NCBI GenBank assembly: GCA_029560585.1
Contig: JAKQKQ010000159.1
Span: forward strand, 1-62,130
Direction: 5' to 3'
DNA from: Verrucomicrobiota bacterium
Lineage (GTDB): Bacteria; Verrucomicrobiota; Verrucomicrobiia; JADLBR01
DNA: 62,130 nt
Made by a program: the position numbers and the translations under genes. The notes beneath the pieces were generated by a model. The model was not told where the DNA came from, ran no database searches, and saw only the letters and a program-made list of their open reading frames with translations. Of this stretch, positions 34,681-44,863 are shown in pieces; position 1 is the first letter of the stretch; each line of letters begins with the position of its first letter.

Positions 34681-37600
34681 TCACGCCTTCGCGCGGCCGA
34701 TCTCGGCGTGGTATTCCTGCAGGGGTTTCACGGTGGCGTCGCCCTTGAGGCGGGCGGCGATGCCCTCGGCGGCGGCCACGGCGGCGGCCACCGTCGTGAT
34801 GTAGGGGACCTTGTGCTTCACGGCGGTCTTGCGGATGTAGGAATCGTCCAGGGCGCTGGTCTTGCCCGACGGCGTATTGACGATCAGCTGGATCTCGCCG
34901 TTGGCGATGGCATCGCCGATGTTGGGGCGGCCCTCCTGCATCTTCTGGGTCAGTTCCGCGGCAATCCTGTGTTCGGCGAGAAACGCGTGCGTGCCCTTGG
35001 TCGCCAGCAGGCGGAACCCCAGATCGGCAAACCGGCTCGCGGCGCGAGCAAAGGTTTCGCCGCGGTCGCGCTCGCAAACCGTGAGCAGGACGGCGCCCTC
35101 GAGCGGGAGCTTGGACTTCGCGGCATCTTGCGCCTTGTAGAACGCGAGCCCATAAGAGTCGGCCAGGCCGAGCACCTCGCCGGTCGAGCGCATCTCTGGC
35201 CCGAGGACGGGGTCGACCTCCGGGAACATGTTGAATGGAAACACGGATTCCTTGACGCCGTAGTAGGGTATCTTCCGGTCACCCAGGTCGAAGTCGGCGA
35301 GTTTCTTGCCGAGCATGATCTCGGTCGCGATGCGGGCCATGGAGATGCCGCAGACCTTGGAGACGATGGGCACGGTCCGGGAGGCGCGCGGGTTGGCCTC
35401 CAGGACGTAGACCTTTTCGCGGCAGATGGCGTACTGCATGTTCATCAGGCCCACCACCTTCATGGCCTTGGCGATCCTCCGCGTGTACTCGCAGATCGTG
35501 TCCACGTGCTTGCGCGGCAGGGACACGGGCGGAATGACGCACGCGGAATCGCCCGAGTGGATGCCGGCCTGTTCGATGTGCTCCATGACGGCGGGCACGA
35601 AGGCCTCGGCACCATCGCAGATCGCATCCGCCTCCGCCTCGACCGCGTTCTCCAGATACTTGTCGATGAGGATCGGGCGATCGGGGGTCACGCCGACGGC
35701 GGCGGCTAGGTAGTCGCGGAGCATGTCCTCGTCATGGACGATCTCCATTCCCCTGCCCCCGAGGACGTACGAGGGGCGCACCATGAGCGGGTAGCCGATT
35801 CGCGCCGCGACCTTCAGCGCCTCCTCGATGTTGATGGCCATGCCGCTCTCGGCCATCGGGATGCCCAGCTGATCCATCAGCTGACGAAAACGATCGCGGT
35901 CCTCCGCCAGATCGATGGTCTCGGTGGTCGTCCCGAGGATCTTCACGCCCGCCTCCTCCAGTTCGCGTGCGATGTTCAGGGGCGTCTGCCCGCCGAACTG
36001 GCAGATGACACCCATCGGCTTCTCCTTGGCGTAGATCTGGAGGACATCCTCGACGGTGAGCGGCTCGAAGTAGAGCTTGTTGGAGGTGTCGTAGTCGGTG
36101 GACACCGTCTCGGGGTTGCAGTTGACCATCACGCTCTCGAAGCCGGAGTCGCGCAGGGCGAACGCCGCGTGCACGCAGCAATAGTCGAACTCGATGCCCT
36201 GGCCGATCCGGTTCGGCCCGCCGCCGAGGATCAAGACCTTGCGCGGGTTGTCCGTCGCGGTGGTGGCGTCGGGCGCATTGTAGGTGGAGTAGTAGTAGGC
36301 CGCGTCCTCCACGCCGCTGACAGGAACGGGATGCCAGCCCTCGGCGATGCCCAGGCGCAGGCGGCGCTCGCGGATCGAGCGCTCGGAACCGTCCAGGATC
36401 TTCGCGAGATAGCGGTCGGAAAAGCCATCCCGCTTGGCCTGCGCCAAGAGCGCGTCCGGCAGCTCGCGGCCCCGGCATTCGAGGATCTTCTCCTCGAGTT
36501 CCACCAGTTCCTTCATCTGCCCGATGAACCAGGGCTTGATGTGCGTCCTCTCGTAGAGATCGGAAACCGTGGCGCCCTTGCGCAGCGCCTCGTACATCAG
36601 GAACTGCCGCTCGCTCGAGGGCTCGTTCAGGCGGCGGAGGAGTTCCTCCAGCGGCAGGGCGTTGAAGTCCTTCGCGAAGCCGAGGCCGTGGCGGCCGTTC
36701 TCGAGGGAGCGTATCGCCTTCTGGAATGCCTCCTTGTAGGTCTTGCCGATGCTCATGACCTCGCCGACGGCGCGCATCTGGGTGCCGAGCTTGTCCTCGA
36801 TGCCCTTGAATTTCTCGAAGGCCCAGCGCGAGAACTTGATCACGACGTAGTCGCCGGAGGGCGTGTACTTGTCCAACGTGCCATCGCGCCAGTACGGGAT
36901 CTCGGGAAGGCTCATCCCCCCCGCCAGTTTCGCGGAAACCAGCGCGATCGGAAAACCGGTGGCCTTGGAAGCGAGCGCCGACGAACGGGAGGTCCGGGGA
37001 TTGATCTCGATGACGACGACGCGGCCGGAGGTCGGATCGTGGGCGAACTGGATGTTAGTGCCACCGACGACCTGGATGGCATCCACGATGTCGTAGGAAT
37101 ACTTCTGGAGCCTCTGCTGCAGCTCGGGCGCGATGGTCAGCATGGGGGCCGAACAGAAGGAATCGCCCGTGTGCACACCCATCGCATCGATGTTCTCGAT
37201 GAAACAGACCGTGATCTTCCGGCCGGCGGCGTCGCGGACGACCTCCAGCTCCAATTCCTCCCAGCCGAGGACCGACTCCTCCACAAGGATCTGGCCGACG
37301 AGGCTCGCCGCAATGCCGCGGGAGGCCACGGTGCGGAGTTCCTCGACGTTGTATACGAGGCCGCCGCCGGTACCGCCAAGCGTGTAGGCCGGCCGGATGA
37401 CGACGGGGTAGCCGAGGCCGACCGCGATGCGCTCCGCATCCTCGACGCTGTAGACGGCCTCGCTTCGGGGCATGTCGATGCCCAGCCGGTTCATGGTGTT
37501 CTTGAACGCGATCCGATCCTCGCCGCGCTCGATGGCGTCCACCTTCACCCCGATCACGCGCACGCCGTATTTCTCGAGGATGCCCTTCTTCGCCAATTCC

Positions 37601-37899
37601 GAGGTCAGGTTCAGGCCAGACTGGCCGCCGAGGTTAGGCAGGATGGCGTCGGGGCGCTCGCGCGCGATGATCTTATCCATCGCGTCGGCGGTGAGGGGCT
37701 CGATGTAGGTCACGTCGGCCATGCCGGGATCGGTCATGATGGTGGCCGGGTTGGAGTTGACCAAAACGATGCGGTAGCCGAGGGCGCGCAAGGCCTTGCA
37801 GGCCTGGGTGCCGGAGTAGTCGAACTCGCAGGCCTGGCCGATCACGATCGGTCCCGAGCCTATGATCATCACCTTGTTGATGTCGGGAATCTTGGGCAT
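34681..37899 (-). CDS. carB: Carbamoyl-phosphate synthase large subunit
   Basis: 1072 residues, the usual length. Makes carbamoyl phosphate from bicarbonate, glutamine-derived ammonia and two ATP, for arginine and pyrimidine synthesis, with the CarA glutaminase (not in this window). The two homologous ATP-grasp halves are plain: VMIIGSGPIVIGQACEFDYSG at the start and VLILGGGPNRIGQGIEFDYCC near residue 555; metal-binding VIEINPRTSRSSALASKATG and YVLEANPRASRTVPIVSKV are in the two halves. The C-terminal allosteric domain (residues 940-1072) ends the protein. It stands alone here, away from pyrimidine genes. Confidence 0.97.
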   Translation of the reverse strand: MPKIPDINKVMIIGSGPIVIGQACEFDYSGTQACKALRALGYRIVLVNSNPATIMTDPGMADVTYIEPLTADAMDKIIARERPDAILPNLGGQSGLNLTSELAKKGILEKYGVRVIGVKVDAIERGEDRIAFKNTMNRLGIDMPRSEAVYSVEDAERIAVGLGYPVVIRPAYTLGGTGGGLVYNVEELRTVASRGIAASLVGQILVEESVLGWEELELEVVRDAAGRKITVCFIENIDAMGVHTGDSFCSAPMLTIAPELQQRLQKYSYDIVDAIQVVGGTNIQFAHDPTSGRVVVIEINPRTSRSSALASKATGFPIALVSAKLAGGMSLPEIPYWRDGTLDKYTPSGDYVVIKFSRWAFEKFKGIEDKLGTQMRAVGEVMSIGKTYKEAFQKAIRSLENGRHGLGFAKDFNALPLEELLRRLNEPSSERQFLMYEALRKGATVSDLYERTHIKPWFIGQMKELVELEEKILECRGRELPDALLAQAKRDGFSDRYLAKILDGSERSIRERRLRLGIAEGWHPVPVSGVEDAAYYYSTYNAPDATTATDNPRKVLILGGGPNRIGQGIEFDYCCVHAAFALRDSGFESVMVNCNPETVSTDYDTSNKLYFEPLTVEDVLQIYAKEKPMGVICQFGGQTPLNIARELEEAGVKILGTTTETIDLAEDRDRFRQLMDQLGIPMAESGMAINIEEALKVAARIGYPLMVRPSYVLGGRGMEIVHDEDMLRDYLAAAVGVTPDRPILIDKYLENAVEAEADAICDGAEAFVPAVMEHIEQAGIHSGDSACVIPPVSLPRKHVDTICEYTRRIAKAMKVVGLMNMQYAICREKVYVLEANPRASRTVPIVSKVCGISMARIATEIMLGKKLADFDLGDRKIPYYGVKESVFPFNMFPEVDPVLGPEMRSTGEVLGLADSYGLAFYKAQDAAKSKLPLEGAVLLTVCERDRGETFARAASRFADLGFRLLATKGTHAFLAEHRIAAELTQKMQEGRPNIGDAIANGEIQLIVNTPSGKTSALDDSYIRKTAVKHKVPYITTVAAAVAAAEGIAARLKGDATVKPLQEYHAEIGRAKA

Positions 37900-38206
37900 G
37901 GGGTCTCTCCGTTAGGCGTGGGTTCTCAGGGGTGCCGCCGATCCCGGTAGGCCAACGACCCCGCCGGGGTACCGCCGTGCGGACGATCGGTGAGGGCTTT
38001 CCTAGACATGCGAGCCTACATCCTTCAAGGCGACATCGGTTCAATGGTCAAGGTGATTCGAATAGAGCGCGCCAGAACCCACGCCAGCGACCCATGGCCG
38101 CCCGCCCCCAGAACCTCTGTCCACGAACTCGCCCATCCGAACCTTGCGAGCGGCGACCCCCGAAGAGTAGACTGCTCCCATGCAAGCGGACGGACGAAAG
38201 GGATGG
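37900..38206. other. Intergenic region between divergent carB and secreted protein
   Basis: 307 bases with no gene or repeat that I can recognise. It should hold the promoters of both flanking genes. No boxes are convincing. Confidence 0.4.
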
Positions 38207-38836
38207 ATGACGGGGATGACATTGATCGTATTACTCGCGGCGGGCCTCGCCTGCCGCGCCGAGGACGCGGAGGCCCTTAAGAAAAGGATCGCGGACCTCG
38301 AGCAAAAGCTGGCAGAGGCGGAAAAGGCCGGGGGCGAAGACCAGAAACTGGAGAAACTGCGCGAGGCGAACAAGCGGGCCGCGCGCCAGCGCGCCGCGGC
38401 AGACCGACAGCGCTACAAGCCGGAAGAGTTGAAAGAGATCGAGTCGCTCTATCAGGTGGCCAATGAGAATTGGCGCAGCGACAAGGCGCGGGAGAGCCTC
38501 AAAACTCTGCTGGCGAAATACGACAGGGCCAATCGCACGGGTTGCGCGACCCTCTACATGGGGCAGATGAGCGAGGGACAGGATCGCATCGATTACCTCA
38601 CCCGGGCCGTCGAGAAATTCAGCGACTGCTTTTACTTCAACGGTTGCCAGGTGGGCGGATATGGGCGGTACGTGCTCGCCATTACCTATTGGCAACAGGG
38701 CGAGAAGGACAAGGCGCGGAAGTTGCTCGACGAGATCCGGAAGGACTACAAGGACGCCACCACGCACCGCGGAGGCCGGGTGACCGAACTCGTCGATGCC
38801 GCCGAGAAGGAAATGGGGCCGGCCCACCGGGAGTGA
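38207..38836 (+). CDS. Secreted protein with coiled coil and TPR-like helices
   Basis: 209 residues from ATG 38207 (MTGMTLIVLLAAGLACRA is the signal peptide; a GAAAGGG precedes it). An ATG at 38180 is also possible. Residues 20-70 are a coiled coil (ALKKRIADLEQKLAEAEKAGG), then helical repeats like those of the YbgF/BamD type: ESLYQVANENWRSDKARESLKTLLAKY and TYWQQGEKDKARKLLDEI. Function unknown; a periplasmic scaffolding role is possible. Its TGA stop lies inside the left edge of a family 1 repeat, so the present C-terminus may have been set by the repeat. Confidence 0.78.
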   Translation: MTGMTLIVLLAAGLACRAEDAEALKKRIADLEQKLAEAEKAGGEDQKLEKLREANKRAARQRAAADRQRYKPEELKEIESLYQVANENWRSDKARESLKTLLAKYDRANRTGCATLYMGQMSEGQDRIDYLTRAVEKFSDCFYFNGCQVGGYGRYVLAITYWQQGEKDKARKLLDEIRKDYKDATTHRGGRVTELVDAAEKEMGPAHRE

Positions 38837-38959
38837 AAATGAGACGTGGGAGCGCGCTTGCGCGCGATTCGCATCGCCTGCAAGCAGGCTCCTGCGATTC
38901 GGTGTCTGAATTTTCGAGCTGGATCCCATCCGGCGGCTGCCGGACCACCGGGGCAGAAA
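38832..38959. repeat. Interspersed palindromic repeat, family 1 (copy 5 of 5)
   Basis: Opens GAGTGAAAATGAGACGTGGG, then GAGCGCGCTTGCGCGCG, GCCTGCAAGCAGGCTCC, GATTCGGTGTCTGAATTTTC and a tail ATCCCATCCGGCGGCTGCCG that also appears (inverted) next to copy 1. It overlaps the stop codon of the secreted protein. Confidence 0.85.
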
Positions 38960-39114
38960 ATTCGTAGCGAGGCCGATCGCCAGAGGCGATTTTACCAACA
39001 TTCCGGCTTCGGCGTTCGCTCAGCCAGCGCCACGGGCGGGACGCCCGTGCCACGGAGCCGTGGCATGGGCATCTCGCCCATGTCCCACGCCGAAGGGCGC
39101 AAGCCCCTCGCTAC
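38943..39114. repeat. Interspersed repeat, family 2 (copy 2 of 2), with hairpins
   Basis: Shares GACCACCGGGGCAGAAAAT, GTAGCGAGGCCGATCGCC, GATTTTACCAACATTCCGGC and the closing GAAGGGCGCAAGCCCCTCGC with the copy at 21,151. Between them are extra hairpins (CCACGGGCGGGACGCCCGTG, then CATGGGCATCTCGCCCATG). The intergenic space up to the RND gene is all repeat. Confidence 0.75.
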
Positions 39115-39129
39115 CCCCCTCTTTTCGAG

Positions 39130-42100
39130 CTAGGGGCGGCCCCGATTGGCGAGGTAATAGAGCACCGGCACCGCCATCCTCGAGAGGAACAGCGAGGCGA
39201 TCTCACCGGCCATCAGCGCGATGGCCAGACCCTGGAATATGGGGTCGAACAGGATCACCGCCGCGCCCACGACCACGGCCATCGCCGTGAGGAGCATCGG
39301 GCGGAACCGGACCGCGCCGGCATCGACGACGGCCTCGTGCAACGCCATGCCCTCGCGTCGTCGCTGCTCGATGAAATCGACCAGGATGATGGAGTTGCGC
39401 ACGACGATCCCGGCCCCGGCCATGAAGCCGATCATCGAGGTCGCGGTGAAGAAGGCGCCGAGTAATCCGTGGGCGGGGAGGATGCCGACCAGCGAGAACG
39501 GGATGGCGGCCATCACGATCAGGGGGGTCAGGAACGACCGGAACCAGCCCACCATGAGCAGATAGATCAAGATGAGCACGGCGGCGAACGCCATTCCGAG
39601 GTCCCTGAACACCTCGATGGTGATCTGCCACTCGCCATCCCACTTCATCGATGGCTGGCGGTCGCCGAAGGGCATCGTGGCGTTGTGCACGCGCACCGGT
39701 CCCGGCCGCCCGCCAAAGTCCGCCGCGTTCAGCCTGGCGATCGCCTCGTTCATCTTCAGGATGGCGTACACTGGGCTCTCGATCTTCCCGGCCACGTCGC
39801 CGATGACGTACGCGACCGGCATGAGGTTCTTCCGGTGCCCGGTCTTGTCGCGGACCCGCCTCTCGACGCGCACGATCTCGCGCAGCGGGACCAGCGGGGC
39901 AGTGGCCTGGTCCGGTGCGACGACCCCGCCCGGTGGCTCGGGGAGCGCGTTGGCGTCGCCCGGTCGGACGCGGATCGCGAGCAGGTCGTCGGGCCGCGAT
40001 GCGAGGGCCTCGGGCACCTCGAGCACGATGTTCACATCCTCCTTGTCGCGGCGGCTGTGGAGCAGATCGATGCTCAATCCATCCACCGCGATCTGAAGCG
40101 TCCGCGCGATGGTCTCGGCGCTGATGCCCGAGAGCGCCGCCTTCTCCTTATCCACGATGAACCGGGCCTCCGGCTGGTCGGCCTCGATGTACCAATCCAC
40201 ATCGACGACGCCCGCCGTGTCGCGAAAGATCTTGATCATGGCATCGGCGAGTTTTTGGCGGGCTTCGGGCGTCGGCCCATAGCATTCGGCGACGAGCGTC
40301 TGGAGGACCGGCGGTCCCGGCGGTACCTCGGCCACGGCGACTCGCGCCCCGTAGCGCCCCGCGATCTCCGCGACCCGCGGGCGAACCCGCTTCGCGATGT
40401 CGTGGCTGGATTGTCGGCGATCGTGCTTGGGCAGGAGGTTGACCTGGATGTCGGCCACGTGATCCCCCCGCCGCATGAAGTAGTGGCGGACCAGCCCGTT
40501 GAAGTTGAAGGGCGCCGCCGTGCCCGCGTACACCTCGATGTCCGTGACCTCCGGTTCCTCCCGCAGCGAGGCGGCGATCTCGCGGGCCGCCCGGGCCGTG
40601 TGCTCCAGGGAACTGCCCTCGGGCATGTTGAGGATCACCTGAAATTCGCTCTTGTTGTCGAAGGGCAGCATCTTGACCTTGACCCAGCCGATGCCGACCA
40701 GCGCGCAGGCGCCCAGCAGCAAAAGCGCGCATGCCAGAAGGAATCCGCCCTGCCACGCGGGGTGATGGATGAGGGGGCGCATGACCCGCCGGTAAAGGCG
40801 CGTGAAGAAATCCTCGGTGCCGGGGTGCGCGGCCGCCGCCTCTTTCCGGAGGAGCCTGCGTGCCGCCCACGGGGTCACGATGAAGGCGACCAGCAGGGAC
40901 CACGCCATCGCCGCGCTTGAGCCCACCGGAATCGGTCGCATGTACGGGCCCATCAGGCCGCCGACGAACGCCATCGGAAGGATCGCCGCGATCACGGCAA
41001 TCGTCGCCAGGATCGTCGGATTGCCCACCTCCGCGACCGCCTCGATCGCCACGGCGCTCATGGATCGCGCTCGGCTTCCGGGCAGATGGAGATGCCGCAC
41101 GATGTTCTCCACCACCACGATCGCATCATCGACGAGTATCCCGATCGAGAAGATCAGGGCGAAGAGCGTGATCCGGTTGAGCGTGTAGCCGTACAGATAA
41201 AAGACCAGCAACGTCAGCGCCAGCGTCGCGGGTATCGCGATCGCGACGATCAGGGACTCGCGCCAGCCCAGGACGATGAGGATCAGCAGCGAGACCCCAA
41301 TCACCGCGATTCCCATGTGGATCAGCAACTCGTTGGACTTCTCTGCGGCGGTCTCACCATAGTGCCGCGTCACGGTGACCGCCACATCCGATGGGATGAT
41401 CACGCCCTTGAACGCATCCAGCTTGCGCAGCACGTCCCGGCTGACCGCGATGGCGTTCGCGCCCGGCCGCTTGGCCACCGTGAGGGTCACCGCCGGCTCG
41501 TCGTTGGCCGAAGGAGCCGTGGCGCCGTGAGACCTCGCCGCCGGACCGTGCGTCAGGAAAACATAATCGCGCGGCTTCTCTGGCCCATCGACCACGCGCG
41601 CCACATCCCTCACGTAGATCGGCCGACCGCCCGCCACCCCGACGACGATATTCCGCGCGTCCTCGGCCGATTCGATGAACGCGCCGGTCTCGATGACGAC
41701 CTCCCGATTATTCGACGGCATGCCCCCCGCCGTCGATTGCCGGTTGCCCTGCTGGAGCATCGGGATGATGCCCGCCGGCGACAGCCCCCGCGCCGCAAGC
41801 GCGGCCGGATCCAAGAGGATGCGCAGCTGGCGCCTGGCGCCGCCGATCAACTGCGTCTCGGAGACATTCGCCGCCTGCTTGATGTGGTCATCCGCCTGCG
41901 CGGCGATGCGCCGGAGGGTCAGGTGGTCATAGCGCGCGCTGTGGAAAGTGAGCGAGAGAATGGGCACGTCATCGATGGAACGCGGCTTGATCAGCGGCGC
42001 CGAGACGCCGTGCGGGATCCGGTCGAAATTCATCTGGAGCTTCTGGTTCAGCAGCACCAGGGCGCGCACGACATCCGTGCCCACCACGAACCGCACGATC

Positions 42101-42420
42101 ACCAGCGATTCGCCTGGGTGCGACATCGAATAGAGGTATTCGACACCGGGCACCTCCCAGAGCAACTTCTCCATCGGCCGCGTGACCCGCTCCTCCACCT
42201 CGCCCGCCGAGGCACCAGGCATCACCACGCCCACGTCGATCATGGGCACCTTGATCTGCGGCTCCTCCTCGCGCGGCAGCAAAATGATGGCAGCGAGCCC
42301 GAGGAGGACGGCCGCGATGACGAGGAGCGGCGTCAGTTTCGAATCGACGAACGCCCGGGCGAGCGCCCCCGCCATCCCACTGCGCTCAGACCCCGTGTCC
42401 ATCCGGTCCCGCGTGTCCAT
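39130..42420 (-). CDS. RND efflux transporter permease (HAE1/AcrB type)
   Basis: 1096 residues, the usual size. Exports hydrophobic or toxic compounds using the proton gradient. The first membrane helix ([20 protein letters not shown]) is followed by a large periplasmic loop beginning [26 protein letters not shown] and a second loop after about residue 545. The central helices include [20 protein letters not shown], the conserved RND stretch with the proton-relay acidic residues. Its start directly follows the stop of the adaptor gene with no gap, so both form one operon. No TolC-like channel gene is near. Confidence 0.95.
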   Translation of the reverse strand: MDTRDRMDTGSERSGMAGALARAFVDSKLTPLLVIAAVLLGLAAIILLPREEEPQIKVPMIDVGVVMPGASAGEVEERVTRPMEKLLWEVPGVEYLYSMSHPGESLVIVRFVVGTDVVRALVLLNQKLQMNFDRIPHGVSAPLIKPRSIDDVPILSLTFHSARYDHLTLRRIAAQADDHIKQAANVSETQLIGGARRQLRILLDPAALAARGLSPAGIIPMLQQGNRQSTAGGMPSNNREVVIETGAFIESAEDARNIVVGVAGGRPIYVRDVARVVDGPEKPRDYVFLTHGPAARSHGATAPSANDEPAVTLTVAKRPGANAIAVSRDVLRKLDAFKGVIIPSDVAVTVTRHYGETAAEKSNELLIHMGIAVIGVSLLILIVLGWRESLIVAIAIPATLALTLLVFYLYGYTLNRITLFALIFSIGILVDDAIVVVENIVRHLHLPGSRARSMSAVAIEAVAEVGNPTILATIAVIAAILPMAFVGGLMGPYMRPIPVGSSAAMAWSLLVAFIVTPWAARRLLRKEAAAAHPGTEDFFTRLYRRVMRPLIHHPAWQGGFLLACALLLLGACALVGIGWVKVKMLPFDNKSEFQVILNMPEGSSLEHTARAAREIAASLREEPEVTDIEVYAGTAAPFNFNGLVRHYFMRRGDHVADIQVNLLPKHDRRQSSHDIAKRVRPRVAEIAGRYGARVAVAEVPPGPPVLQTLVAECYGPTPEARQKLADAMIKIFRDTAGVVDVDWYIEADQPEARFIVDKEKAALSGISAETIARTLQIAVDGLSIDLLHSRRDKEDVNIVLEVPEALASRPDDLLAIRVRPGDANALPEPPGGVVAPDQATAPLVPLREIVRVERRVRDKTGHRKNLMPVAYVIGDVAGKIESPVYAILKMNEAIARLNAADFGGRPGPVRVHNATMPFGDRQPSMKWDGEWQITIEVFRDLGMAFAAVLILIYLLMVGWFRSFLTPLIVMAAIPFSLVGILPAHGLLGAFFTATSMIGFMAGAGIVVRNSIILVDFIEQRRREGMALHEAVVDAGAVRFRPMLLTAMAVVVGAAVILFDPIFQGLAIALMAGEIASLFLSRMAVPVLYYLANRGRP

Positions 42421-43479
42421 CTAGTGCACGACGACAGCCTGGCCGTCGGCCAAAGCGGAGGCGCCCTCCACGACGACGGCCTCACTGGCGTCAAGGCCCG
42501 ACAAGATCTCCACCCGTCCGCCCTCCCTGCGCCCGGTGCGCACGATGCGCAGCTGGGCCACGCCGTCACGCACCACATAAACAAGATCCAGCTGCCCTCG
42601 CGCCAGCACGGCAGCCTCCGGCACCCGCAAAGAAGGCGCCGCGTCGGTGGGGATCCGCGCCCGCCCGAACATCCCCGATCGCAACGCGGGATTGCTCGGC
42701 AGGTCGATCTTCACCAGCGTGGTCCTCGATGCCGGATCGGACGCCGGCGCGATCTCGCCCACCTTCCCCGGCACCGTCACCCGCGCCGCATCGACCGCGA
42801 TGGCGATCGTGTCGCCAATCCGAACCCGACCCATCAGGGACTCGGGCACCTGGGCCTCGAGCCGAAGGGCCCCGGGATCCTCGACCTCGGCGATCGCGCG
42901 TCCGGGCGTCGCCAGGTCCCCCCGCTGCACGAACCTCCGCGTCACCACCCCGTCGAACGGTGCCGTGATCGAGCAATACCCCAGCAGCGAGGTTGTTTCA
43001 TCGACCGCCGCCTGCGCAGACCTCAGGCGGCTCCGGGCCGCCTCGAACTCCTGCGCGGTCACCACCCGCTCACCGTGCAGTTTCTCGTATCTCGTGAAAT
43101 CCGTCGATGCTTGCTCCAGCGTCGCCCTCGCGCTGTCCAGCCGCGCCCGGATCTCGCGATCATCGATCCGTGCCAGGACCTCCTCGCGCTTCACGACCCG
43201 GCCGGGATCTGCATCGATCTCGGTCACCGCGCCGGTGACCTTCGCGGCGAGGATCGCCGACCGCACCGGCCGGATCGTCCCCGGCGCGTCTTCCGCGGAA
43301 GTTGCCGGATCGGGCCGTGCCTCCTCCACTTTCACCGTCGCGGTCGGAAGCGGGGGCGATGCCTTTCTGTCCCCCTCGTGCCCGCATGCCGCGATCAGCA
43401 GCACCGCGCACCACGCCATCGAAATCGCCACCGCGCCGCCCGGTCTGGCCCCCATCGGTCCTGCGCCCGTGTCTTTCAT
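42421..43479 (-). CDS. RND efflux periplasmic adaptor (membrane fusion protein), lipoprotein
   Basis: About 352 residues from ATG 43479. Signal with lipobox (MAWCAVLLIAAC), so it is anchored in a membrane by a lipidated Cys. Then a biotinyl-lipoyl-like half (ILAAKVTGAVTEIDADPGRVVKREEVLARID), a helical hairpin, the second lipoyl half (ITAPFDGVVTRRFVQRGDL) and a beta-barrel domain (VPESLMGRVRIGDTIAIAV). It links the RND permease to an outer-membrane channel. Translationally joined to the permease gene. Confidence 0.93.
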   Translation of the reverse strand: MKDTGAGPMGARPGGAVAISMAWCAVLLIAACGHEGDRKASPPLPTATVKVEEARPDPATSAEDAPGTIRPVRSAILAAKVTGAVTEIDADPGRVVKREEVLARIDDREIRARLDSARATLEQASTDFTRYEKLHGERVVTAQEFEAARSRLRSAQAAVDETTSLLGYCSITAPFDGVVTRRFVQRGDLATPGRAIAEVEDPGALRLEAQVPESLMGRVRIGDTIAIAVDAARVTVPGKVGEIAPASDPASRTTLVKIDLPSNPALRSGMFGRARIPTDAAPSLRVPEAAVLARGQLDLVYVVRDGVAQLRIVRTGRREGGRVEILSGLDASEAVVVEGASALADGQAVVVH

Positions 43480-43536
43480 AAGAACCAAGATGAAACCCTT
43501 TATCTCGGACGCTTCTGGCCTATTGCAACAGAAAAA

Positions 43537-43611
43537 TGGAGCCGGCTATCGGATTCGAACCGATGACCAGCGGTTTACAAAACCGCTGCTCTACCACTGA
43601 GCTAAGCCGGC
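43537..43611 (-). tRNA. tRNA-Thr (UGU)
   Basis: A 75-base cloverleaf on the minus strand: acceptor GCCGGCT with AGCCGGC, D arm GCTC/GAGC, anticodon loop TTTGTAA, T arm ATCGG-TTCGAAT-CCGAT, discriminator T and encoded CCA. It is the attachment site of the island to its right. Its 5' half plus one base is duplicated at 59,993-60,030, so the present 5' half and its promoter come from the island. Confidence 0.95.
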
Positions 43612-43612
43612 G
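43575..43612. repeat. Left attachment site (attL) in tRNA-Thr
   Basis: 38 bases covering the 5' half of the tRNA (TTACAAAACCGCTGCTCTAC and onward to AAGCCGGCG). Identical to 59,993-60,030. Confidence 0.92.
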
Positions 43613-43681
43613 TATAGCGTTGCCAAATAATGACTTGTGGTTTTGATTGCTTTGAGGGATGTCCGCCAAAAAGCCATTTAG

Positions 43682-43710
43682 TTGACATTTAAGGCGTTTT
43701 TGCGTACCTT
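43682..43710 (+). promoter_or_regulatory. Candidate integrase promoter
   Basis: TTGACA at 43682 is a perfect -35 box; 17 bases later is TACCTT, a fair -10. Transcription would start close to the GTG at 43716. A second similar copy is at 59,902. Confidence 0.5.
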
Positions 43711-43715
43711 CGAGC

Positions 43716-44858
43716 GTGATCGCGAAACGTCGCGTAAGAAAGCACGTCCTCAAAGCTGTCCGCTACAAGCATCATCCGACCCTCGAATGGACGGTAACCG
43801 GGTACTACCTCAATGGCAAGCGGGTTCGGCGGTTCTTCGCGACGGAGGAAGAGGCCAACACCTTCATCCAGCAGCAGACGACCAAACGCGAGAATCTCGG
43901 GGCGAGGGCACTGGCCATCCCCCACGAACTGCACGTCGAAGCTATCGACTGCACGGACAAACTGAAGCCATGGGGCCAATCGCTCACGGATGCCACCGAG
44001 TTCTACATCCGCCACCTGGAGGTCGCGAGCCGATCTTGCACCGCGGACGAGCTGCTCCCCCGCTTCCTGAAAGCCAAGGAAGCCGATGGCGGAGGTGTCC
44101 GGTACCTTCGCGACCTTCGGACGCGCCTGGGACGCTTCTCACACGATTGCGGCTCGGTCCTGCTCTCCGCCATCACTCCCGGCAAGCTCGATGACTGGCT
44201 CCGTGGTCTCAGCCTTTCCCCACAATCCAGGATCAACTTCCGCCGGGTGCTGCACGTCTTCTTCGAGTTCGCCCGCAAGGCAGGGCATGTTGAGGTCAAC
44301 CCGGTCACTGAGACGATCAAGCCACGAAGAGCCGCCGGAGAGGTGGCCATATTCACCCCTGCCGAAGCCAAGGCGCTGCTTGACACTGCCGCCGCCAGAG
44401 ATCCCGAAATCATTCCCTTCTTCGCCATCGGACTATTCGCCGGCCTTCGGGTGGCCGAACTGGAGCGGCTGGACTGGGCAGATGTCCGTCTCGACAGAAC
44501 ATTCATCGAAGTGAAGGCATCCGCCAGCAAGACCGCCTCCCGTCGCCTCGTCAAAATCGAGCCGAATCTGGCGGAGTGGCTGACGCCCCATGCGAAGCTG
44601 TCAGGCTCCGTCGTTCTGCCAAATCTCCGTAAGCGGCGTGAGGCCGTTCGCTTGGCCGCTGGCCTCGCCAAGTGGCCTGATAACGGGATGCGCCACAGCT
44701 TTGGCTCTTACCACCTCGCCCACTTCCAAGATGCCGCCCGCACCGCCCTTGAGATGGGGCATCGGGACACCCAGATGATCTTCGGTCATTACCGGGAGGT
44801 TGTGACGCCGGAGGATGCTGCAGCCTACTGGATCATCAGACCGACGATTGGATCTTGA
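43716..44858 (+). CDS. Tyrosine integrase of the island
   Basis: 380 residues. A tyrosine recombinase that catalyses integration and excision at the tRNA-Thr. The N-terminal part has an arm-binding type domain (WTVTGYYLNGKRVRRFFATEEEA), the middle is a SAM-like core-binding domain, and the C-terminal catalytic residues are Arg245 (GLRVAEL), Lys272, Arg326 (GMRHSFG), His349 (EMGHRD) and Tyr359 (IFGHYRE). The usual first His of HxxR is Asn323. Start GTG 43716. It lies about 100 bases from attL, the classical place for an island integrase. Confidence 0.95.
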   Translation: MIAKRRVRKHVLKAVRYKHHPTLEWTVTGYYLNGKRVRRFFATEEEANTFIQQQTTKRENLGARALAIPHELHVEAIDCTDKLKPWGQSLTDATEFYIRHLEVASRSCTADELLPRFLKAKEADGGGVRYLRDLRTRLGRFSHDCGSVLLSAITPGKLDDWLRGLSLSPQSRINFRRVLHVFFEFARKAGHVEVNPVTETIKPRRAAGEVAIFTPAEAKALLDTAAARDPEIIPFFAIGLFAGLRVAELERLDWADVRLDRTFIEVKASASKTASRRLVKIEPNLAEWLTPHAKLSGSVVLPNLRKRREAVRLAAGLAKWPDNGMRHSFGSYHLAHFQDAARTALEMGHRDTQMIFGHYREVVTPEDAAAYWIIRPTIGS

Positions 44859-44863
44859 GGGCA

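Noticed and set aside
34708-37950. 333- and 738-residue plus-strand frames opposite carB
   Set aside because: Antisense shadows of carB.
41086-43566. 826-residue plus-strand frame
   Set aside because: Arg/His/Asp-rich shadow of the RND permease and adaptor.
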